Part shown: piece after piece, positions 36,396 through 46,230 of the stretch
Layout of the letters: each line of letters opens with the position of its first letter
Numbering within the stretch: the stretch's first letter is position 1
DNA from: Jacaranda mimosifolia
Lineage: Eukaryota > Streptophyta > Magnoliopsida > Lamiales > Bignoniaceae
Length of the DNA stretch: 64,000 nt
NCBI GenBank assembly: GCA_018894105.1
Contig: CM032128.1
Coordinates: forward strand, 11,451,001-11,515,000
Reading direction: 5' to 3'
The notes under the pieces: model-generated
What the model was told of the DNA's origin: nothing
The model's input: only the letters and a program-made list of their open reading frames with translations
Databases searched by the model: none
Translations under genes and position numbers: made by a program

Positions 36396-39130
36396 AACGT
36401 TATAGAGAGTCTGGTAATTATAGAGAACCTAGACCTTCTAATAGGACCATAAAAAAGAAATTTCATAAATATGGTGCCTGTTATAAGTGTGGTAAGGTAG
36501 GACACTATGCTGATAAGTGTAGGATGAGAGAAAGAATTAATAGCCTTGAGATAGATGATAATCTTAAGGATATTCTTTATAAGTTAATGTTAGAATCTGA
36601 TGATGATATTGATTCTGCTTTTTCTGATAATATAAATGAATGTGTTGATAGTTCCAGTTCTGAATGTGATCCTTGTAAGGAAGGATTGTCTTGTGATAAT
36701 ATTGTATCTAATAGTAGTAAATCTGATAATGATGAGATGTATAATTCAATTTCTCAGTTTTCTGAATTAAATGTTCTTAGTAATGATAATACGATTGAAT
36801 TTTTGAAAATGATAAAAGATCCTATTTTAAGATCTAAAATAATAGATGAAATGGAAAACATTCCTTCTTCTTCTTCTCCTTCCCCAACCTCTTCTTCTTT
36901 CCAAAATAATATTTTAAGGGATAATGATCCCTATTCTATGTCTGAAGTTTATAAAATACTAGAAAGTAGGAATAAAACTAGAAGTCCTACTAATATGATT
37001 GATTTGAAAAAAGAAGTGGATAATTTGAAAAGAGAAATTATTGATTTAAAAAGAAATAATAACTCTTTAGAGGAAAGAATAAAAAGATTAGAAATTTCTC
37101 AGGGTAAACAAATAATTCCTCAAATTGATAATATGTTTAATTTTCCTGAGAGTATCACTAATAATATTCAAAATGATGATTTTCTTAATAAATTAGAAAT
37201 GGTTACTTCACAAAAATGGCTTGTGAAAATAAAACTTTTAATTAGCAATAATTTTTCAAAAGAATTTATAGCACTAATTAATAGTGGTGCTGATTTAAAT
37301 TGTATTCAAGAAGGTTTGATACCTACTAGGTATTTTGAAAAAACTACTCATATTCTTCGTACTGCTAATAGTGAAAAACTTGATATTAGTTATAAATTGT
37401 CAAAAGCTTTTATTTGTAAAAATAAAATTTGTATTCCTAATAGTTTTTTATTGGTTAAAAATATTTCTAACCAAATCATTCTTGGTACCCCGTTTCTAAA
37501 GAAAATTTATCCTTTAAAAATGGTTGATAAAAATGGTTTTACTGGTACATATAATAATAAGGAAATTTATTTTGAATTTATTGTTGAACCTTTTTCTAGA
37601 ATTCTTAATAATATTGAAGAAGTTTTAAAAGCAAAAACTAATCATATTAATTTCTTAAAACAAGAAATTGTTAGTCTTGATATTGATAATCAATTAGAAA
37701 AGCCTAAGTTAAAAGAAAAAATAGCTTTTCTTGAAAATCAATTTGCTTTATCTGTGTGTGATGAACACCCTAATGCTTTTTGGAATAGAAAAAAGCATAT
37801 TGTTGATTTGCCTTATGATGATAGCTTTGATGGTAATATTCCTACTAAAGCTAGGCCTTGTCAAATGAATTCTGAATATTTAAATTATTGTAAAAAAGAA
37901 ATTGAGTCTTTATTACAAAAGAGCTTAATAAGGCCAACCAAGTCTGCTTGGTCCTGTACTGCGTTTTATGTTAATAAACATAGTGAACAAGAACGTGGTG
38001 CTCCTAGATTAGTAATAAACTATAAACCTCTTAATAAGGTTTTAAAATGGATTAAGTATCCTATTCCTAATAAAAAGGATTTGCTTGATAGACTTTTTGA
38101 TGCTAATATATTTTCAAATTTTGATTTAAAATCTGGTTATTGGCAAATTCAAATTGCTGAAAAGGATAAGTTTAAAACTGCTTTTAATGTTCCATTTGGG
38201 CAATATGAATGGAATGTTATGCCTTTTGGTCTGAAGAATGCCCCTTCAGAATTTCAAAAAATTATGAATGATATTTTCAATCATTTTAATAGTTTTATCA
38301 TCGTTTATATTGATGATATTTTGGTTTTTTCTAATACTATAGAAAATCATTTTAAACATCTTAATATTTTTAAAACTGCTATAATAAATAGTGGTCTTGT
38401 TATTTCTAAACCCAAAATGGTTTTGTTTCAAACTAAAATTAAATTTTTGGGTCATTTTATTGAGAAAGGAAAAATTGTTCCTATTAATAGAAGTATTGAA
38501 TTTGCTTCTAAGTTTCCTGATAGAATTACTGATAAAACTCAATTACAAAGATTTTTAGGGAGTTTAAATTATATTTCTCCTTATTATAAAAATCTTGCTC
38601 AGGATACTACATTGTTATATGACAGGTTAAAAAAGGTTCCTAAACCTTGGAATGATAGTCATACTAATGCTGTTATTAAAATTAAAGAAAAGGTTAATAA
38701 ATTGCCTTGTTTAATGCTTTCTAATCCTAATTGGGAAAAAATTGTTGAAACTGATGCCTCTGATATAGGATATGGAGGTATTTTAACTCAAATTGATCCT
38801 AATAGTAAGCAAGAGATTCTTGTTAGATTTTGTTCTGGTAAATGGAATGATAGCCAGAAAAATTATGCAACTGTAGCTAAAGAAATTTTTGCTATAGTTA
38901 AATGTGTGCTTAAATTTCAAGATGATTTATATAATCAGTTCTTTATAGTTAAAACTGATTGTCAAGCTGCACAATTTATGTTTAATAAAGATTTTAAACA
39001 TAATGTTTCAAAACAAATGTTTGCTAGGTGGCAAGCTTATTTAGCCCCTTTTGATTTTAAAATAATATATAAAAAAGGTAGTGATAATAGTCTCCCTGAT
39101 TTTCTAACTCGAGAATTTTTACAGGGATGA
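36275..39130 (+). CDS. Pararetrovirus zinc knuckle, protease, RT and RNase H
   Basis: A 951-codon open frame. Order: basic region; CCHC zinc knuckle at residues 69-82 (CYKCGKVGHYADKC), really the capsid C-terminus; an acidic Ser-rich stretch; a coiled coil near residues 245-275; retroviral-type protease around 325-400; RT at about 540-760 with YIDDILVF at residues 678-685; RNase H at about 825-945 with ETDASDIGYGG, KEIFAIVKC, TDCQAAQF and SDNSLPDFL. RT and RNase H motifs look intact. The protease motif reads NSGAD, Asn 336 standing where the catalytic Asp is expected. The ATG at 36275 is probably just the first Met after the frame break. The stop overlaps the next start as ATGA. The RT copies pregenomic RNA into DNA. 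Confidence 0.93.
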   Translation: MENPKQVSNNKPQKHDNENYRKKSRKKTHKQTREKQKEKMKRYRESGNYREPRPSNRTIKKKFHKYGACYKCGKVGHYADKCRMRERINSLEIDDNLKDILYKLMLESDDDIDSAFSDNINECVDSSSSECDPCKEGLSCDNIVSNSSKSDNDEMYNSISQFSELNVLSNDNTIEFLKMIKDPILRSKIIDEMENIPSSSSPSPTSSSFQNNILRDNDPYSMSEVYKILESRNKTRSPTNMIDLKKEVDNLKREIIDLKRNNNSLEERIKRLEISQGKQIIPQIDNMFNFPESITNNIQNDDFLNKLEMVTSQKWLVKIKLLISNNFSKEFIALINSGADLNCIQEGLIPTRYFEKTTHILRTANSEKLDISYKLSKAFICKNKICIPNSFLLVKNISNQIILGTPFLKKIYPLKMVDKNGFTGTYNNKEIYFEFIVEPFSRILNNIEEVLKAKTNHINFLKQEIVSLDIDNQLEKPKLKEKIAFLENQFALSVCDEHPNAFWNRKKHIVDLPYDDSFDGNIPTKARPCQMNSEYLNYCKKEIESLLQKSLIRPTKSAWSCTAFYVNKHSEQERGAPRLVINYKPLNKVLKWIKYPIPNKKDLLDRLFDANIFSNFDLKSGYWQIQIAEKDKFKTAFNVPFGQYEWNVMPFGLKNAPSEFQKIMNDIFNHFNSFIIVYIDDILVFSNTIENHFKHLNIFKTAIINSGLVISKPKMVLFQTKIKFLGHFIEKGKIVPINRSIEFASKFPDRITDKTQLQRFLGSLNYISPYYKNLAQDTTLLYDRLKKVPKPWNDSHTNAVIKIKEKVNKLPCLMLSNPNWEKIVETDASDIGYGGILTQIDPNSKQEILVRFCSGKWNDSQKNYATVAKEIFAIVKCVLKFQDDLYNQFFIVKTDCQAAQFMFNKDFKHNVSKQMFARWQAYLAPFDFKIIYKKGSDNSLPDFLTREFLQG

Positions 39131-40596
39131 TCCCTTATAGGGGCCACAATCCCTTCTCTAATAGAGGAGGAAGAGGACGCAATTATCGTGGCACGCCAAG
39201 GCCATTAATACAACATGGCAAACAGAAGCTAATAGCTTCCCCGGTTTCTCAGGCATCATATGCCTCTTCAACCTCTTCGGATCCAATTTATAAAGATCCC
39301 CTTTTTGCAGAATTTCTGCAATTCAAGCAAAAACAAAATACAGATGAGTCTAATAAACCATCTGCCTCCAACCCGTCCAAAAAGCCAGAAGGAACTAATA
39401 AACCTTCTTTTGTGGATGTTACTTCTAATATTGCATCCCCAGTTGATGAGGATTCCCTCACAATTTTTGAGCAAAAAGATGCTAAGGATATAATAACAAT
39501 CCTTGAGCATAAAGATCTTCAATGGAAGAAGGATCCATGGGTAATACACCAAAGGTATTTGGATACAGCATCATATGCTGCTGGGTCTTATAAACCCAGA
39601 ATATTTTTTGAAAATATTCTTATTTATACTGGCTCTTGTGAGGTTAATCATTATTTTCCTTATCAAGAGAAAAATATTTTTAATTTTAGTAAAATAATAA
39701 TTAAAAAATTAATTTCTATTGAAGAATGGGGTTTATCCTCATTAAAAGAAAAAGAATTTTCTGTTAATAGAATTACTTTTAAATTTAATTACTGGGATTA
39801 TATCCAGGCTTTTAAAAATGTTTTTCTTCATGAAAATCCCAGGAAAAAACATACTTGGTTTATAAAAGTATATCCTGAACTTTTTGATACAAAAATACCA
39901 AATTGGTTTGTATTTTGGTGGCAATCATATGGCCCTACTCATAATATTCTGCCAGATCAATTTAGACAGGCATATGATAAATGGAGCCAATATTCTCCAG
40001 AATTAATAGAGGCAGAAGAAAATGATGAAATGGCAACTAATAAAGCAGCCATGCTCTTTTTTATGGAATTTTCTATTCCTTGGATCTGGAAATGGGTTCC
40101 AGATGTTGGAGTTACGGAAGATAATATTCCTTGTCTTTATCGTTCATATTATATCAAATGGTGGAACAAGATGCTTCAAATTGATAAGCAAAGTGGCCAA
40201 ATGGAGGGTCAAGATACTTTAAATAATATTTTTAAAGCGACCCAATTATACAAGGAAAAATTTGAATCTGATAAGAAAAAAGAAGCTTCATCATTGTTCG
40301 GAAAAGCTTCAGAAAAAATAAAAATGCGCAAGGAAAAATTGTGCAAAGAAGACTTGCTTAAAGAAGTACTTAATATGGTACAAGCTGAGTTAAAAGGGCA
40401 AGATGATAGGAGCAGTCAGATGAAGAAGATGATGATGTATCAATGGCTACTTCATCTAGATCAAGAACAGATGACAACCAATATGGATGTCTGGGAGGTG
40501 AATCACAAGATCCCAATGAGGATATACCCTCAACACAAGACATTCATAAAATTATTGCTTCCCTCAGAAAGGAAAAAGAATAGAGGGATAAAATAG
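39127..40596 (+). CDS. Pararetrovirus downstream ORF, 489 aa, function unknown
   Basis: Open from ATG 39127, which overlaps the preceding stop by ATGA, a layout that favours reinitiation. The N-terminus is Arg/Gly-rich (SNRGGRGRNYRG), followed by a Ser/Lys/Pro-rich linker to about residue 110. A Trp- and aromatic-rich folded part follows (about 130-360), with KIIIKKLISIEEWGLSSLK, HTWFIKVYPELFD and IPNWFVFWWQSYGP. The C-terminal part is a charged probable coiled coil (370-440). A second ORF downstream of RT-RNase H, of unknown function, is a florendovirus feature; the Arg/Gly start hints at nucleic-acid binding, which is inference. No damage is visible in the frame. Confidence 0.82.
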   Translation: MIPYRGHNPFSNRGGRGRNYRGTPRPLIQHGKQKLIASPVSQASYASSTSSDPIYKDPLFAEFLQFKQKQNTDESNKPSASNPSKKPEGTNKPSFVDVTSNIASPVDEDSLTIFEQKDAKDIITILEHKDLQWKKDPWVIHQRYLDTASYAAGSYKPRIFFENILIYTGSCEVNHYFPYQEKNIFNFSKIIIKKLISIEEWGLSSLKEKEFSVNRITFKFNYWDYIQAFKNVFLHENPRKKHTWFIKVYPELFDTKIPNWFVFWWQSYGPTHNILPDQFRQAYDKWSQYSPELIEAEENDEMATNKAAMLFFMEFSIPWIWKWVPDVGVTEDNIPCLYRSYYIKWWNKMLQIDKQSGQMEGQDTLNNIFKATQLYKEKFESDKKKEASSLFGKASEKIKMRKEKLCKEDLLKEVLNMVQAELKGQDDRSSQMKKMMMYQWLLHLDQEQMTTNMDVWEVNHKIPMRIYPQHKTFIKLLLPSERKKNRGIK

Positions 40597-40620
40597 TAAT
40601 TTGTAATAGGGATTACTATT

Positions 40621-40745
40621 TGAACAGTAATATACTGTTCATTTTTACTGTTTATAGTTACTGTTCGGATTCGAAAATTTTGAAATCCGCACAGTAGTTT
40701 CAGCTTTTTACTGTTCGGACTTAAAATGTTTGAAGTCCGCACAGT
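40621..40745. repeat. Palindromic ACTGTTC repeats upstream of the viral TATA box
   Basis: 40621-40641 is a perfect 8-bp inverted repeat (TGAACAGT, 5-bp loop, ACTGTTCA). 40666-40689 and 40716-40739 are two related 24-bp near-palindromes (CGGATT...AATCCG and CGGACTT...AAGTCCG) exactly 50 bp apart, each enclosed by ACTGTT and ACAGT. This looks like a duplicated enhancer or regulator site. Confidence 0.85.
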
Positions 40746-40756
40746 TTTTCTTTTGT

Positions 40757-40766
40757 CTATAAATAG
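40757..40766 (+). promoter_or_regulatory. TATA box of the pararetrovirus promoter
   Basis: CTATAAATAG, about 20 bp after the second 24-bp palindrome and about 580 bp before the primer site, which fits a pregenomic RNA promoter. Confidence 0.78.
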
Positions 40767-41341
40767 GTTGGGTTTTTGTTGTTGGAGGAGGACGTTTTCC
40801 ATTCCTCTCCATAATTTTCTTTTGTTTTTCCCCTGATTTCCCCTCTGTAATTTCCCCACTTGTAATTTTCCTTCTCTAAGTTTAGTTTTATTTGTAATAT
40901 AAGAAGCTGCTGTTTTGAAGATCTCTTCTTGGTAAGCTTCAATTTTATTTTATTGTTTTAAATATTTATTTTGTTTAAAACTTAGCCTAATGGAAGGCTA
41001 AGGTGTTTGTGTTAAATATATAAGAGTTAGATATTTCCTATACAATTGTGGTAAAGGTCTGTATATGTACAAGACTATGTAAGAAGGGTTCGGATCTCAT
41101 GGTCTGGTTAGCCAGTTATGATTGGGTTCTGAGGCTTAACGGCACTCTAAGTATGTTGTCCTCTGGAGGTTTGCCCTTTGCCCTTGTTAGCCGGGTTTGG
41201 CGTTTGTGGGCGTTTCGGGGCTTTTGTGTTCCAGAATTCATACTTAGTGGGCTTGTTAAATTCAGGTAAACAGTCCCAATCATGTGATGCTGTGATTCAC
41301 CGCCTGATCTGTGGCCCCCTTCATAAGATCCAGTGCATAGA

Positions 41342-41355
41342 TGGTATCAGAGCCA
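41342..41355 (+). promoter_or_regulatory. Minus-strand primer binding site (initiator Met tRNA)
   Basis: TGGTATCAGAGCCA matches the complement of the initiator tRNA-Met 3' end used by Caulimoviridae, and conventionally marks position 1 of the circular viral map. Confidence 0.93.
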
Positions 41356-41404
41356 TGGGAGTATAGGGAATATTTGATGATTGCATATTTAACACTTGCT
41401 TAAA

Positions 41405-42493
41405 ATGAATTTTCTTAAAGGAAAATCTAGTAATATTAAGAATAGTACTATGGAGGAAATAGATCTTCTAGTTAATATTGAACTTCTTAATAAATGGACC
41501 ATTCCGAAAGTGTATCCAAAACTTATTTATCAATATGGAACATTTGAGAAAATAGGTCTCAAACAGGTGGTAAAAACTACTGAAGAAACAATTCCTATTT
41601 CTAAAGATGATATTACTTTACAGCTTTTTCATAGATCTGATATTGATAAATATAGATCTGCTGATTATAAATTTATTCATATTGGTTTAATACAGATTGC
41701 TTTTAAACCGCTTACTCTTGATAATCTTCCTGATAGTTTTGTTGCTATTTTGCGTGATGCTCGTAATTTAAATTGGAAGCACTCAATTATGGGTGTGATA
41801 CAATCGAGTTTGGCACATGGCCCTATTTATTTTAATGTTTATCCTAATTTGCAGTTATCATTAACTGATGTTAATATTTTACATGCTTTAACTTTAAATG
41901 TAAAGTTGCATGGTTATAATTATATGCTTAATACTGAAACAATTTGTATTACTTATCGCATCTATTATAAGCCTTTGTACACATTGAATCCTATGTGTAA
42001 AATGATAAATAGTAATAAAAATGAAACTATTTTAATTGAAACTAATTTTTGTAAATCCCATATCACTACTAGGAAACCAATAAAATGGGATGATGTTAAA
42101 TTTCCTGAAAATTGGTTAATGGAAAATGTTATTCCTATTCAACCAGTAATACAAACTGAATTAAATAAGGTTATTCAAACCCCAGATGGAAATGTTTTAA
42201 TTGAGTTTAAACAACCTGGTAATAATAGGTTAAAATCAAGTAGATCTCATAGATCTTCTTCTTATTCTTCATTTTCTGTGTTTGATCCTCTTGATTATAC
42301 TGTTGAAAGTCCTGAATTGTCTAGAGCTTCAACATCCAGAATTAGAGATAATAATTTTGAAACTCGTTTTGGAAAATTAAAAATTTCTTCTGATAATATT
42401 GTTCATGGTATTCCTACTGATAATAATAGTGAGGAGTCTCTTGAACCAACTGAATCCGATATGGATTTTTCTGTGAGAAATACTCGCATTTAA
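41405..42493 (+). CDS. Pararetrovirus movement protein (30K family)
   Basis: An open frame of 362 codons from ATG 41405; the frame is open a little further upstream but without an ATG. The N-terminal two thirds carry the 30K-family pattern: IGLIQIAFKPLTLDN, the RDARN conserved Asp region, then MGVIQSSLAHGPIYFNVYPN, LSLTDVNILHALTLNVKLHG and ICITYRIYYKPL. The C-terminus (after about residue 280) is Ser-rich. These proteins modify plasmodesmata for cell-to-cell spread. It ends 13 bp before the capsid ORF, in a different frame. In petuviruses and florendoviruses the two are usually fused, so the separation is either a true feature or a break at the T-run 42498-42505. Confidence 0.9.
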   Translation: MNFLKGKSSNIKNSTMEEIDLLVNIELLNKWTIPKVYPKLIYQYGTFEKIGLKQVVKTTEETIPISKDDITLQLFHRSDIDKYRSADYKFIHIGLIQIAFKPLTLDNLPDSFVAILRDARNLNWKHSIMGVIQSSLAHGPIYFNVYPNLQLSLTDVNILHALTLNVKLHGYNYMLNTETICITYRIYYKPLYTLNPMCKMINSNKNETILIETNFCKSHITTRKPIKWDDVKFPENWLMENVIPIQPVIQTELNKVIQTPDGNVLIEFKQPGNNRLKSSRSHRSSSYSSFSVFDPLDYTVESPELSRASTSRIRDNNFETRFGKLKISSDNIVHGIPTDNNSEESLEPTESDMDFSVRNTRI

Positions 42494-42506
42494 TAAATTT
42501 TTTTTA

Positions 42507-43295
42507 ATGAATCAAAACAAACTTGATTTTTCTAAAGGTTCTTATAATAGAAAACTTATATCACTTGAGTTTAATAAAGATCGTTGGATTTTATTTAGAA
42601 AATGGTTTTTTGATAATTTTAATAAAGATCAACAAAATTATTTTCAAACAGAATTTTATAAATTTGTAGCAGAGAAAAATCAAATAATACCTTTTGCTCC
42701 TTGGTTTTTGGTTAATTATATTGAACCTCAAATTTCTGTTCTTGAAAGAACTTATGTTTATGATAATGGTAGGAAAGAAAAAACTATTTTTCCTCCACAA
42801 GATTCTTTTGTTATTGAAGGTAATAATAAATTTTCTTTTGTTGCATTTTATAAGATGCTTGAAAATGATATAGCTGTTGTTACTACTCGTAATATGAATG
42901 TTTTAATTAAACAGCAAAATTATGCAAATTTATATTTAAATGTGCTTGGTGAAAATATTTACCAACTTGACCAAAGACTAAATAATATAATTGTTAATAT
43001 GGAAAAATTAAATAAAAATATTAATAATTTGGACGAAAAAATTGATAAACAATTTGTTCATCCTTCTCCTGATCAGATTGCAATGCCTTCTATTCAGCCC
43101 CCTCCTGAAGTTGATAATTTCATTGTTAGGGATGTTTCTGATATAGAAAAGGTAATAACTAAGAAATTTGCTGAATTTAGAATTTCTACTCTTAATAAGG
43201 AATTAGATGAGAATGATTATAATAATAAAGTTAGGGATGAGATTAATAAGATTCAGAATTATGCAGATAGGCCCACAATGAGGACTTATTATTAA
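42507..43295 (+). pseudogene. Pararetrovirus capsid protein, N-terminal part, cut by the integration junction
   Basis: Starts at ATG 42507 (MNQNKLDFSKGSYNRKL). The first 117 codons are unique (WILFRKWFFDNFNKDQQNYF, an aromatic-rich start seen in the virus group). From codon 118 the sequence repeats the start of the segment at 35103. It stops at the host junction 43294, where a chance TAA ends the frame. Confidence 0.9.
42848..43294 (+). repeat. Right copy of the 447-bp terminal redundancy
   Basis: Direct repeat of 35096-35542. The viral match ends at 43294; the next base differs from the viral continuation at 35543. Confidence 0.95.
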
Positions 43296-44600
43296 AAACT
43301 AAAATAAGTAAAATAAAAGATAAAAACCTAAATCTAATATTTTACATAATATATTTTTAAAAATTTTAAGTTACATACTCAATAGTTAAAATGATAAATG
43401 TACTTAAAATAATTAATTAAATTTGATTAAATTTATTAATTAATTAAAAATAAAATAAATAAAAATTTTGAAAAAATAAAAATAAAAACCTATCATTGTA
43501 ACAATATAATTTTAAATTTCATACTCAACAATGTTAAAATTATAAGTATAGCTAAATTAATTTAATTAAATTTATTTTATAATTAAGAACTAAATAAGTA
43601 GCCTGGCCACCAATCCCGCAGCCTTCGGACAACCATGACCACATAGCTTGGTGAGATTTGGCTGGTCTAGCTTTTGCTTACCAGAGTTGGCCAATACTAA
43701 GCCAGGCAGTGTGATGGGGGTGGGGGTGGCCGTATATATATATATATATATTATATTCATAAATTTTAAATATCTTACAATATATTTATGTATATGTAGG
43801 CAAAAATAAGCCAATGACTATAAACGATAGACTATTACATTTTAGTCCTTATAAAATAAAATTATTACAAATAAATACTTAGTAAATTTGAATATTTTAC
43901 AATACAGTCCCTGAAGGGTATTTTAGAAACTTCACTAAGTTTTTTTAACGGTGCATTATTGAAACCCTAACAGCGAGTAACGACTAAACTATATTGTTGG
44001 ATGGCGTTAAAAGTTAGGGGTTCATATGTAATTTGTAAAATAATAAAAAAATAATTGTAATTACACCAAATTTTGGGGGTAAGTTTTGATCATTTAATTC
44101 AAAATAAAAATTTATAAAACTAACACTTTTTATCTTACATTTGATATGTTGTAAAATGAAATTAAAAATTGTGAGAGCATTCTTAGAGACAGAAAACAAG
44201 GTGGTGAAATTTTAAATGTGGAAACTATGTAATGAATGAATGAAAAAGTCAAAAGGGCAGGGGAATAAATAAGTTAATAGCCACGGGAAGCAATGGCGTA
44301 GCTCATTGTTGGATCAAGCGAGGTGTGTGTGACTGTTTACGACAGTTTTTTGACACGTGTTGCACCAAATTGTGCTTTGTCGCCCGTCGACGTCTTCATT
44401 TGCTTCCCTAGACTTCATGACATACACCCCTCTTGGACGTTATCTTAGATTTATTACTTTAATGCTTATTTAAATCTCATCTATTTTGTTTCAAAATAAA
44501 TATTAACTATAGTAATATATATACTATTATATTAATGTGTCTAATATGACAAACTAAGTTTCTAAAGGTTAAAAAGTAAACTAAAAAGGTCCTAATTACT
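43295..44600. other. AT-rich flank with a GC island
   Basis: AT-rich apart from 43590-43735, a GC-balanced patch that ends in a G-rich run (gggggtgggggtgg) and a TA microsatellite (about 43732-43752). The patch has no long ORF of convincing composition and may be an old transposon end. I see no gene here. Confidence 0.5.
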
Positions 44601-45439
44601 TAAATAATAAAGAAATAAAAAGGTCAAAAAGCCTAATTGACTAAACCTATCAAGACGAGCATTTAAATCCTAGTGGATTGAAGCTGGCTAAAGAAAAAAG
44701 ACTATAAATACTAAGTCCCACGTCAAAAAAGGATATGAAAAATCATTAGCAAAAAATCAAAAGTTCAGGCTCTCTACTTCTCGTTTCAGAGAAAAAAAAC
44801 TGAAAAATTTACTGATTTTTAGAAAGGACCCTAATTATATTTTTGAGTAGCATCATTTTGGTACAATTTGTGGGAACTTTTGCTTAGGAAGAAGGAACAA
44901 TGAAAATATAGATGAGATCCGTAGCTTGAAATTCTAACAACCAAGTCATCCTAAAATTTGAGAACATGGAGAGCCACCAACTTGAGGCACAATCACGTTT
45001 GGTGTTGGAGACCACCCAAGAAGCGCGTCAAACAAGGGATGAGACTCCCCTTAGTAGACACCACCTTACAGAGAACCAGTTTTGTAGATAACTCAATAGG
45101 TACTGAAGGTATTGTTGGAGAATGGCTCTACTTAAGATGCATCCATAGTAGTTGCCCAGTTTGCTGCTGAGCACGTCCCCATGAGCAATCGTAATCATCT
45201 CGTTAAGAACCAAGGGTCTTTGTCATCCTTTGAAATGGCAAAACAAAGAATAAGACACTGTTTCTTCCCCTTCACCTTCATAGGTGGACATATATTCATC
45301 CCTTTGAGCAGAATTATCCTAGCAATTGCCCACTGCTACTAGAGTACAAATCTATTCATTGATACCTCAGGCCCTAGGAGAAGTAGGGAATTAGTACCTT
45401 TCCTTAGTCGTTGCTCTCCTAAGATGCAGTCTTTTTTGC

Positions 45440-46230
45440 CCACCTATCTTAATGGAGGAACTTTCTATGGGAACAAAAGTCGCTAGCCTGCCAGAGATCG
45501 ATAAGACAACGGAGCCCTAAGAGTACCTAGACAATTTTCTAGTAAGGATGGAATTGTACAACCTAAGTAAAGTTGTCTACTATAAGGTGTTTTGTACCAC
45601 TATGACCAAACGTGCCATGATGCAATTTAATTAGATGCCAGCTGGATCTATCACTCAGTGGGAATAGTTGGCACATTATTTCCTTCATAATTTCTCTATT
45701 AACCACCTAAGAAGGTAGCGTATCTATTCACCATAAAAAAATGATGGAGAGTTCCTCAGAGACTACCCTAATCATTTTGTCTAAGCGGTGTACGAGATCC
45801 CTCACCTCAATTAAGAGCTCTTGCGTAGCATTATCCAGTAGAATCTCTGACACCAAAATTTTTGGGAGTCAATAGCCAGAAAACCCTCGACTACCCTATA
45901 GGAGCTCTTATTTCGCATAGAGAAGTATATTAGGATTGAGGAGACCGTGACTCCTCAGGATGCCAAACATAAGGCACAAGGCAACGATAGTCACAAAAAT
46001 AAGATGTCGAGAGAACGTGGGCGCAATCCTCTCAGAACCTTCTTCATCTATACTCTGCTTACCATTCCTATGACAGAGATCTTAGTTTTGGTATTGTAGC
46101 AAAGCCTAATCTAGCACCCTCCTTAGAACATGAGAGATAAACCAGAGAGGCAGAAATCTGACAAGTCCTACCACGACCACAGACAATACTGAGAGCTATA
46201 AACATCTGAAGGATGAAATTAAAAGGCTAA
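45440..46230 (+). pseudogene. Degenerate gag of the Tat-like relic
   Basis: Read in one main frame with many stops: LPEIDKTTEP, EYLDNFLVRMELYNLSKVVY, TMTKRAMMQFN, MPAGSITQWE, LAHYFLHNFSINHLRR. This is the gag core of Ty3/gypsy Tat-type elements. TAG and TAA codons commonly replace Gln, consistent with C-to-T decay. Confidence 0.8.

Larger units (their letters stand above)
40597..41404 (+). promoter_or_regulatory. Pararetrovirus intergenic region: promoter and leader
   Basis: A non-coding stretch between the 489-aa ORF and the movement protein. It contains three palindromic elements (40621-40641, 40660-40695, 40710-40745), a TATA box (CTATAAATAG, 40757-40766), an expected pregenomic RNA start about 30 bp further on, and the primer site at 41342. 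Short AUGs lie in the leader, as is usual in the family. Confidence 0.82.
35096..43294 (+). mobile_element. Endogenous plant pararetrovirus (Caulimoviridae), circularly permuted
   Basis: A viral insertion of 8,199 bp. Its first 447 bp (35096-35542) recur at its end (42848-43294) with only three differences, so the viral unit is 7,752 bp and the copy is just over one circle long, opened inside the capsid gene. Order on the circle: movement protein, capsid region, zinc knuckle-protease-RT-RNase H, a 489-aa ORF, intergenic promoter/leader with a Met-tRNA primer site. No integrase is present, as expected; such copies enter by host repair. I find no TSD; the junctions show only short AT microhomology. 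The set of proteins and the downstream extra ORF suggest the petuvirus/florendovirus side of the family, but this is inference. Confidence 0.93.

Noticed and set aside
43590..43814. Minus-strand ORF of 74 codons including TATA repeats
   Set aside because: It crosses a TA microsatellite and has no domain; composition is transposon-like.
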